A stretch of 28,695 nucleotides of DNA from the NCBI GenBank assembly GCA_030590405.1, contig JAUUYO010000004.1:1-28695 (forward strand), written 5' to 3'. The notes beneath the pieces are model-generated. The model was given only the letters and a program-made list of their open reading frames with translations. It was not told the origin of the DNA and made no database searches. Shown in pieces: positions 23,628-28,695 of this stretch; within the stretch, counting starts at the first letter, position 1; each line of letters opens with the position of its first letter. Source of the stretch: Kangiellaceae bacterium (GTDB lineage Bacteria > Pseudomonadota > Gammaproteobacteria > Enterobacterales > Kangiellaceae). Made by a program: the position numbers and the translations under genes.

Positions 23628-24458
23628 ATGATGTCTGGCCATTTAAAAAAAATGCGAGCCGAATTGGATTTGACCGACCCAACAAAACCGGTGGAATATT
23701 TTTTACCGCTTGGTGAGCAAGAATTACCTTTAAACCAATACATTGGCAAAGTTCTGAAGTTAGAATTTGGTGGAGTAATCAATTGCCAACATTGTGGTAA
23801 AAAAACCAAAAAGAGTTTTTCTCAGGGTTATTGTTTTCCCTGCATGAGAAAACTTGCTCAATGTGATATGTGTATTATGAAACCGGAGACCTGTCATTAT
23901 CATGAAGGAACTTGTCGTGAACCAGAATGGGGAGAGAAAAACTGTTTTGTCCCGCATTATGTTTATCTTTCCAATACCTCTGGCTTAAAAGTAGGGATCA
24001 CCCGTCATACCCAAATTCCGACACGCTGGATCGATCAGGGAGCCACTCAAGCGACGATTATGTTTAAAGTGAATACAAGGCAGCAATCAGGATTTGTCGA
24101 AATGGCGTTTAAAGATTTAATTGCGGATAAAACCAATTGGCGAACCATGTTAAAAGAAAATCAGGCTGACAGAGGTTTATTGGCTGAAGCCAAAGAGTTA
24201 AAGGGAAAATTGCAAGAAAATATGAGTCAGGTGATCCAGTCATTCCCCGCAGACGATATTGAAGAGCAAGTCAATGATGTTTTAAGTATTCGTTATCCTG
24301 TATTGGAATTTCCGACCAAGATTAAGTCGCACAATTTTGATAAGAATCCAGTAGTAGAAGGGATGTTGGTGGGCATTAAAGGGCAGTATTTAATGTTTGA
24401 TACCGGGGTGATTAATATTCGTAAATTTACTTCTTATGATGTTCGGGTCGATGGTTGA
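23628..24458 (+). CDS. DUF2797 family zinc-ribbon protein
   Basis: 276 residues; ATGs at 23628 and 23631 are both possible. A cysteine-rich segment (about 53-105) has CQHC, YCFPC, CDMC, a CHYH and two further Cys, suggesting one or two zinc sites. VYLSNTSGLKVGITRHTQIPTRWIDQGAT follows (about 110-140); this order is typical of DUF2797, and its YL...KVGIT layout resembles the N-terminal strands of GIY-YIG-type domains. The C-terminal part (about 145-276) is mixed helix and strand. The biochemical function of the family is unknown. It is about 140 bp downstream of the GGDEF-EAL gene, separated by the tandem repeat. Soluble, no signal peptide. Confidence 0.88.
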   Translation: MMSGHLKKMRAELDLTDPTKPVEYFLPLGEQELPLNQYIGKVLKLEFGGVINCQHCGKKTKKSFSQGYCFPCMRKLAQCDMCIMKPETCHYHEGTCREPEWGEKNCFVPHYVYLSNTSGLKVGITRHTQIPTRWIDQGATQATIMFKVNTRQQSGFVEMAFKDLIADKTNWRTMLKENQADRGLLAEAKELKGKLQENMSQVIQSFPADDIEEQVNDVLSIRYPVLEFPTKIKSHNFDKNPVVEGMLVGIKGQYLMFDTGVINIRKFTSYDVRVDG

Positions 24459-24566
24459 GGCTGTATTCTATAAACAAAAAAAACACGACCTAAAATGTAA
24501 TTGCCTGACTGACAGTTAATGGCACACAATAGGCCTCTGATAAAACGTTTTTTCTAGAACCTGATT

Positions 24567-24884
24567 TCAAATACCAATGATAGTAAAATCTAGTGTTGCA
24601 ATGATTTCATCTCTTAAATGGGACAAAGAACCAATAGGCTCTTTCAATAATTTAGCAGGCATGGAAGCAACTTGAGGAATGAGAATTAGTAATTCTTGAT
24701 CTTTATAACTTACCTGAGGCGTTAATTTCTTGAGTTCTTCATCCTTGAATTTACTATATAGCGCTAACGGAGCAACTATTCTAGTTGTTAAATCGTCAGC
24801 TAAATTATTTTGCATATCCATGATAAAGGGGTAAATGATTTTGCTTTTCTTATTGGGGTTTACATATATATCAAATTGGGGCAT
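24567..24884 (-). CDS. ccdB: CcdB-family toxin (DNA gyrase poison)
   Basis: 105 residues. MPQFDIYVNPN, YPFIMDMQNNLADDLTTRIVAPLAL, LTPQVSYKDQELLILIPQVASMPAKLL and LRDEIIATLDFTIIGI follow the CcdB pattern from end to end at full length. CcdB traps DNA gyrase on DNA; the C-terminal Gly-Ile is conserved. The Trp before it in the F-plasmid protein is Ile here, a variation also found in chromosomal homologues such as that of Vibrio fischeri. The ATG overlaps the stop of a ccdA remnant (TAATG), as in intact operons, but the antitoxin gene is truncated to its last 21 codons. The toxin would therefore lack its normal antidote here. It may be silent, weakly toxic, or neutralised from elsewhere. Confidence 0.88.
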   Translation of the reverse strand: MPQFDIYVNPNKKSKIIYPFIMDMQNNLADDLTTRIVAPLALYSKFKDEELKKLTPQVSYKDQELLILIPQVASMPAKLLKEPIGSLSHLRDEIIATLDFTIIGI

Positions 24885-24949
24885 TAAAAAGTCCGGTATT
24901 CATCAGCAAACAGACCATTATCTTCAACAAAGTCATTGTATGCTTGGTA
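24884..24949 (-). pseudogene. ccdA: Remnant of ccdA antitoxin gene (3' end only)
   Basis: Reading upstream from the TAA at 24886-24884, the frame encodes YNDFVEDNGLFADEYRTF, the typical C-terminus of CcdA (the part that wraps around CcdB), preceded by YQA. It hits an in-frame stop at 24952-24950. None of the three minus-strand frames further upstream shows a CcdA N-terminal ribbon-helix-helix, and the plus-strand sulfatase gene starts at 24992. The DNA-binding and autorepression half of the antitoxin has been lost. Confidence 0.8.
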
Positions 24950-24991
24950 TTATGAGTAGGCAATTTATTGAAGTTGAGAAAATGTTCTTAA

Positions 24992-26293
24992 ATGTATATA
25001 GTTTTAAATAAAGTTTCAAACAGCTTGCTTTACATTTTTTCGCTCATTATTTTGTTCTGCTCAGATCTTATAATGGCTGACGAAAAGACTGATGTGCCTC
25101 CAAACATTGTATTGATTGTTGCCGATTATATGGGCTATTCAGATATTGGCTCATATGGTGCTACGGACATTCAAACTCCTGCATTAGATGCGCTCGCAGC
25201 ACAAGGCGTTCGCTTTTCCAGTTACTATTCATCTGCGCCGACTTGCATTCCTTCTCGTGCATCACTTATGAGCGGATTATATCCTTCAAAAATATTGACC
25301 CGTTTTACTTCGGGAAAAGGGTTAGGATTGCCATCAGATAAAAATACTTTGGTTAGCGAGCTCAAAGCTGCGGGGTATGCAACAGCTTTAGTTGGAAAAT
25401 GGCACCTTGGTTCTGAACAAAACTTTAAGCCCAGTGAGCATGGATTTGATTCCTTTTTTGGATTTCACTCTTGGACGCTTGGATATCACAACCACCTTAC
25501 TTCGGATGGTGAGCCTGGATTATTTCGAGATGATAACCTGGTAAGAGAAAACGGCTATCTCACAGAACTATTCACAAATGAAGGCGTTAAATTTATTGAT
25601 AAAAGTGAGGATAAACCATTTTTCCTTTACCTTGCATATAATACAGCCCTACCTCCTTATCAAGGGCCAAACTTACCTGAATCGAAGTGGGACTCTGGAT
25701 GGGATGTAAGCAAAGCCAGTCGAGCTGATTATGTGGCAATGGTTGAAGCAATGGATCAGGGAATCAATAAAGTTCTCAATAAATTACAAGAGCATGGTCT
25801 TGCGGAAAACACACTGGTTATATTCACCTATGATCACGGTGGAAGAAACCTGGTTAATAATGGGCCGTTATTTCATGGGTTTTCTACACTATGGGAAGGG
25901 GGTATTCGGGTGCCATTGATTATTCGATGGCCCAAAAATATAAAGGGCGGAAGCCTCGTTAAGACACCTGCGATTGCAATGGATTTAACGGCAAGCATGC
26001 TTGACGCAGCCGATCGAGATAATGTAATTAGTGCTCTTGATGGTATCAGTTTATTTCCGGTAATAAATGAGTCTAAAAAAGCAACTCAGCGTCAATTATT
26101 CTGGCGGTATGGAAAAATGAAAGCCGCTCGTCAAGGGGCGTGGAAATATGTAATCGATGGATATTCCGAATTACTGATAAATTTGGACGCAGATATTAGC
26201 GAGCGAAAAAACTTATACTACAAGTATCCGAAAATTGCCAAGCAGTTAAGAGACTCTCTTTCTAATTGGGAGCGGTCACTCAACCTGGAGTGA
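24992..26293 (+). CDS. Sulfatase-family protein with substituted active-site residues
   Basis: 433 residues with an N-terminal signal (about 1-30, LLYIFSLIILFCSDLIMADE; Cys in ILFC could be a lipobox). The family S1 sulfatase fold is clear: PNIVLIVADYMGYSDIGSYGA, the formylglycine motif CIPSR at residues 85-89, GKWHLGS, TYDHGG (Asp281-His282) and LWEGGIRVPLIIRWP. The second Asp of the usual metal-binding DD is Tyr (D45-Y46). The His of the usual APH segment is absent (TAL at 218-220). The Lys before LWEGG is Phe (F297). Family members use these for calcium and sulfate binding, so ordinary hydrolase activity is doubtful. It begins 42 bp from the broken ccdA. No sulfatase-maturing enzyme is in the window. 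Confidence 0.85.
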   Translation: MYIVLNKVSNSLLYIFSLIILFCSDLIMADEKTDVPPNIVLIVADYMGYSDIGSYGATDIQTPALDALAAQGVRFSSYYSSAPTCIPSRASLMSGLYPSKILTRFTSGKGLGLPSDKNTLVSELKAAGYATALVGKWHLGSEQNFKPSEHGFDSFFGFHSWTLGYHNHLTSDGEPGLFRDDNLVRENGYLTELFTNEGVKFIDKSEDKPFFLYLAYNTALPPYQGPNLPESKWDSGWDVSKASRADYVAMVEAMDQGINKVLNKLQEHGLAENTLVIFTYDHGGRNLVNNGPLFHGFSTLWEGGIRVPLIIRWPKNIKGGSLVKTPAIAMDLTASMLDAADRDNVISALDGISLFPVINESKKATQRQLFWRYGKMKAARQGAWKYVIDGYSELLINLDADISERKNLYYKYPKIAKQLRDSLSNWERSLNLE

Positions 26294-26427
26294 GGAGACG
26301 AGTGGGTCACTAAAAAACATATAAAACACCTATAAAGCTATGAGCGCGAATTATCAAATCGATAGTGAGGATAACAGTAAGTGTAGTTCAATTTTAAATT
26401 AAAACAAATATCGCTTTATCAACTCTC

Positions 26428-26462
26428 AATTCAGTTTAAATTCAGTTTGTCTGGGCTAAAAT
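26428..26462 (+). promoter_or_regulatory. Candidate response-regulator-dependent promoter
   Basis: AATTCAGTTT occurs twice with an 11-bp period (26428-26437 and 26439-26448). A -10-like TAAAAT lies at 26457-26462, and the -35 position at 17-bp spacing falls inside the repeats. Direct repeats about one helical turn apart over the -35 are the arrangement used by OmpR/PhoB-type regulators. Predicted start near 26469, 37 nt before the ATG of the beta-barrel gene. The regulator is unidentified. Confidence 0.45.
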
Positions 26463-26505
26463 AGCGTTAATCTAAAAGAAACGATTTTTTGCAGGGCGAA
26501 TCATA

Positions 26506-27039
26506 ATGAGTTTTATCAACGCAAGAATTTTAGCGCTAGTCGGTCTTATTTTATTTTCATCCTTAACACAAGCGAACGATGATGTATCATTAAGAGGTTT
26601 TTATAGTTACGAATCAAACGGCGCAGACTATTTTTCTTCCGTTGGTGTGGGCACCACTTTTAAAGATAGTGAAACCAATCTCGGAATTCAAGTTAACACC
26701 TCGATTGGTTATGCAGAAGTTATTGCACAAGATGGCTATCTCGAAGACTTTGTTTCCTGGGAAGCTGGGGTAAGGTTTGGTTATTTTTCTAACTTATCCG
26801 TATACATAGAAGGCGGTATTGATTTATCTGAATTGTTTTTTCATGATTTACGTTACGATGAATACGAGCATGAAAATGGTTATGAGGATGACCTTGATGC
26901 GTATGTTGGAGCAGGGGTTGGATTTCGTACAGGAGTGCTTCAGATTGATGGTTTTGTTCGAATGAGAGAGATTGATAGCAAATATTGGGAAGCTGAATCA
27001 GAGGCATTTAGTGGTGTTCAAATATCACTCAATTTTTAA
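26506..27039 (+). CDS. Small secreted beta-barrel-like outer-membrane protein
   Basis: 177 residues with a signal peptide of about 23 residues (ends SLTQA). The mature part alternates polar and hydrophobic residues in strand-length blocks (LRGFYSYESNG, SSVGVGTTFKD, LGIQVNTSIGYAEV, SWEAGVRFGYFSN, LSVYIEGGIDLSEL, AYVGAGVGFRTG, LQIDGFVRMREI, FSGVQISLNF) and ends in Phe. This fits an eight-strand outer-membrane barrel of the OmpA/OmpX size class. An acidic loop (DLRYDEYEHENGYEDDLD) lies between two strands. I do not recognise a named family. It has its own candidate regulated promoter and converges on the methyltransferase gene. Confidence 0.75.
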   Translation: MSFINARILALVGLILFSSLTQANDDVSLRGFYSYESNGADYFSSVGVGTTFKDSETNLGIQVNTSIGYAEVIAQDGYLEDFVSWEAGVRFGYFSNLSVYIEGGIDLSELFFHDLRYDEYEHENGYEDDLDAYVGAGVGFRTGVLQIDGFVRMREIDSKYWEAESEAFSGVQISLNF

Positions 27040-27051
27040 ATTTAATGTTGG

Positions 27052-27079
27052 AGTTCCCGCCGGCTGAGCGGAGGGAGCT
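27052..27079. repeat. REP-like hairpin between convergent genes
   Basis: AGTTCCCGCCG (27052-27062) pairs with CGGAGGGAGCT (27069-27079) with one mismatch and one G-U pair, around a 6-base loop. It is much richer in G and C than its surroundings and sits 13 bp after the barrel gene stop and 17 bp before the end of the opposing gene. It may act as a stop for both. Its sequence differs from the other two palindromes in the window. Confidence 0.6.
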
Positions 27080-27095
27080 AAAATTTCAATCCGCT

Positions 27096-28695
27096 TTATA
27101 GCTGATAGCTCTCAAGTCTTGTTAGCGCTTCTGCAAAGGTTTGCTCATCAATTGATAATACAAATCGGCAGTATCCTGGCAATCCCGTCCAGGTCGAATT
27201 ATTAACAACCAGATTAATATCCTTAAATAATTTTTCGGTCGCCAGATCACCGCCTTTGACAGCCGAGTAATCATTATCTTCTATAAACCGCAAAGGTTTG
27301 GCCACTAAAAACAATCCTCCCGACGGAGGTATGACTTTCCAACCTTTAGATTCTAATATTCTGGTGAGAGCCTTTGCACGCTCTGCCAATATTTCTGCCT
27401 GAGCATCTAAATGTAAAGCGAGTTCGTTATTGTTTAAACAATGAGCATCAATCACTTTTTGGATCGCATAGTTTAAAGTGAAATGAGGTTTTCGAGTGAT
27501 TTCGTTTTGCAGTGAAATTATTAATTTTTGAGAGCTTGACCAGGCATAACCAAATCGTAAACCACCCGCCGAATACTCCTTAGAAATACCACCGACAATA
27601 ATTAACTGACAATAAGTTTGGCTGGAAAATTGGATAATACTCTCTTGAAAGTCATATTGGATATTTCGGTCAAATTCTAATCCACTAAAAATACAATCTA
27701 TGATGACATTAACTTTATTGTCCAGTGCAATTTTTAGAATATCGGAAAGTTCTTGTTGAGAATAGATTACCCCGGTGGGATTGACGACAGGCGCATTTAA
27801 AAATAACCAACTACCAGGTTTGTCTGTTAAATCACTTTGTAAATTTTCGGAGCTCAACTTAAAATAGTTTTGTTCTTTTGTGGGTAAAATATTGACCTCT
27901 AGCCCTTTGTAGCTAGCCGCCGAATTAAAGTAACCATAACTACCTGCTGGAATATTAAGGATTGATTTATTTTGTGCGAAAAGATTTAATAACGAAGAGT
28001 AAATAGGAGCAACGCCGTTGCCTAGCAACAACTTAGAATAGATCCTGTGGGGTAAGTTGAACCTTTGGGTCAAAAATTGATTAAGGCTGTTTTTGAGCGC
28101 ATCTTCATCGTTCATTGAATTTCTGACCAGATAACTTTCAAATAGAGCTTCTTTCAGTAATAACGGTGCGGCTAATTCATTTTCGCCAAAATCCATGCGG
28201 ATCGTTTTTTCATTAAAGTCTAAATGGTTGCCTCTAATGGCAGGGTGTTCAAATGCCCTCTGTGCTTGTGGGCAAACAGGTAATGAAAGTGATGATTCAT
28301 TGGATATAGACTGCTCTTTGATAATCTCGGCAGAGCGTGATCGTTGAAAAAATAATAATTCTTCTAATAGATGGCCATAGTAATATTGAATTAATACAGG
28401 CGTTCGACTGTAGGTCAACTCTGCTGAATCAACCAGCTGTTTGATGATTGTTTGGTTGCTGGTAAGGGTGATATTTGAGGTGTAATTTTCATAAACACGA
28501 TTATTTGTCAAAGCCGCTGTCAAAATGAGATTTTGAGGGAGTTTATTACTAGAGAGATATCGGTAAACACCGTGGATTTCTGGGCGACTGCTGAGATCAA
28601 GATTTTCCGTCAAATCGATAACCAGTAAAGTATTTTGTTGCTCGCAACATTCTACTAATTGTTGGATGGTTTTGCTCGATCTCACTTCATGTTCA
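27096..28695 (-). CDS. mmt: Methionine S-methyltransferase, C-terminal half (5' end beyond window)
   Basis: About 530 residues are visible and the frame stays open to the window edge, so the GTG at 28685 is probably internal. The visible part matches the second half of plant-type methionine S-methyltransferase (MMT), which makes S-methylmethionine from methionine and S-adenosylmethionine. First comes the VIDLTENLDLSSRPEIHGVY...QYYYGHLLEELLFFQ region, then a fold-type I aminotransferase-like domain with NPTGVIYS, VIIDCIFSGLEFD, GGISKEYSAGGLRFGYAW, KPHFTLNYAIQKVI and the ending STWTGLPGYCRFVLSI. The PLP-lysine position (Lys369 counted from GTG 28685) and the carboxylate-binding Arg of GYCRF are present, so PLP binding is plausible. 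The methyltransferase domain would lie outside the window. The alternative, a stand-alone class I aminotransferase, is less likely given the N-terminal region. Confidence 0.75.
   Translation of the reverse strand, partial: EHEVRSSKTIQQLVECCEQQNTLLVIDLTENLDLSSRPEIHGVYRYLSSNKLPQNLILTAALTNNRVYENYTSNITLTSNQTIIKQLVDSAELTYSRTPVLIQYYYGHLLEELLFFQRSRSAEIIKEQSISNESSLSLPVCPQAQRAFEHPAIRGNHLDFNEKTIRMDFGENELAAPLLLKEALFESYLVRNSMNDEDALKNSLNQFLTQRFNLPHRIYSKLLLGNGVAPIYSSLLNLFAQNKSILNIPAGSYGYFNSAASYKGLEVNILPTKEQNYFKLSSENLQSDLTDKPGSWLFLNAPVVNPTGVIYSQQELSDILKIALDNKVNVIIDCIFSGLEFDRNIQYDFQESIIQFSSQTYCQLIIVGGISKEYSAGGLRFGYAWSSSQKLIISLQNEITRKPHFTLNYAIQKVIDAHCLNNNELALHLDAQAEILAERAKALTRILESKGWKVIPPSGGLFLVAKPLRFIEDNDYSAVKGGDLATEKLFKDINLVVNNSTWTGLPGYCRFVLSIDEQTFAEALTRLESYQL

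Overview
This is a protein-coding stretch of an AT-rich Gram-negative chromosome. Three TonB-dependent outer-membrane receptors, a FecI/FecR pair, a lipoprotein-type cyclophilin, a RluA-type pseudouridine synthase and a membrane GGDEF-EAL protein point to a free-living, probably marine gammaproteobacterium. A member of the Kangiella/Aliikangiella/Alteromonadales neighbourhood is my guess from gene content only. I saw no rRNA, tRNA, integrase, transposase or CRISPR array.

Layout. 1-1625 (+): end of an unidentified gene, a DUF1653 gene carrying an in-frame 15-bp tandem repeat, then an ECF-type sigma factor coupled to a four-helix membrane protein. 1644-1772: a composite palindromic repeat. 1811-3203 (-): an M50 site-2-protease-like membrane protein and a periplasmic anchored protein. 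3204-6226 (+): a 527-bp regulatory region with a near-perfect 27-bp palindrome over a candidate promoter, then a TonB-dependent receptor and a terminator. 6275-6646 (-): remnant of an M19 dipeptidase gene. 6805-9517 (-): a two-gene operon of M16 peptidases, one catalytic and one lacking the zinc motif. 9759-12471 (+): AEC transporter, cyclophilin lipoprotein, pseudouridine synthase. 12566-20115 (+): a complete cell-surface-signalling locus, fecI-fecR-receptor with STN domain-paralogous receptor without STN, closed by a strong terminator. 20201-21067 (-): membrane thioredoxin-like protein. 21355-24458 (+): GGDEF-EAL protein and a DUF2797 protein. 24567-24949 (-): an intact ccdB toxin gene with only the last 21 codons of its ccdA antitoxin. 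24992-26293 (+): a sulfatase-family protein whose active site looks damaged. 26506-27039 (+): a small beta-barrel-like protein behind a response-regulator-like promoter. 27096-28695 (-): the C-terminal half of a plant-type methionine S-methyltransferase, running off the window.

How the genes work together. In the fecI-fecR locus, ligand binding by the STN-bearing receptor would be relayed to FecR in the inner membrane, releasing the sigma factor to raise receptor expression. The adjacent paralogue shares plug and barrel features but lacks the signalling domain, so it can transport but probably not signal. The M16 pair probably forms a heterodimeric periplasmic protease. The rest are single-gene or two-gene units.

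Most notable: the orphan CcdB with a degraded antitoxin; the sulfatase that keeps its formylglycine motif but has lost several ligand residues; the two-domain methionine S-methyltransferase in a bacterium; the split signalling/transport receptor pair; and four independent short tandem duplications (15-21 bp) scattered in and beside genes. I found no wholly new multi-gene system.
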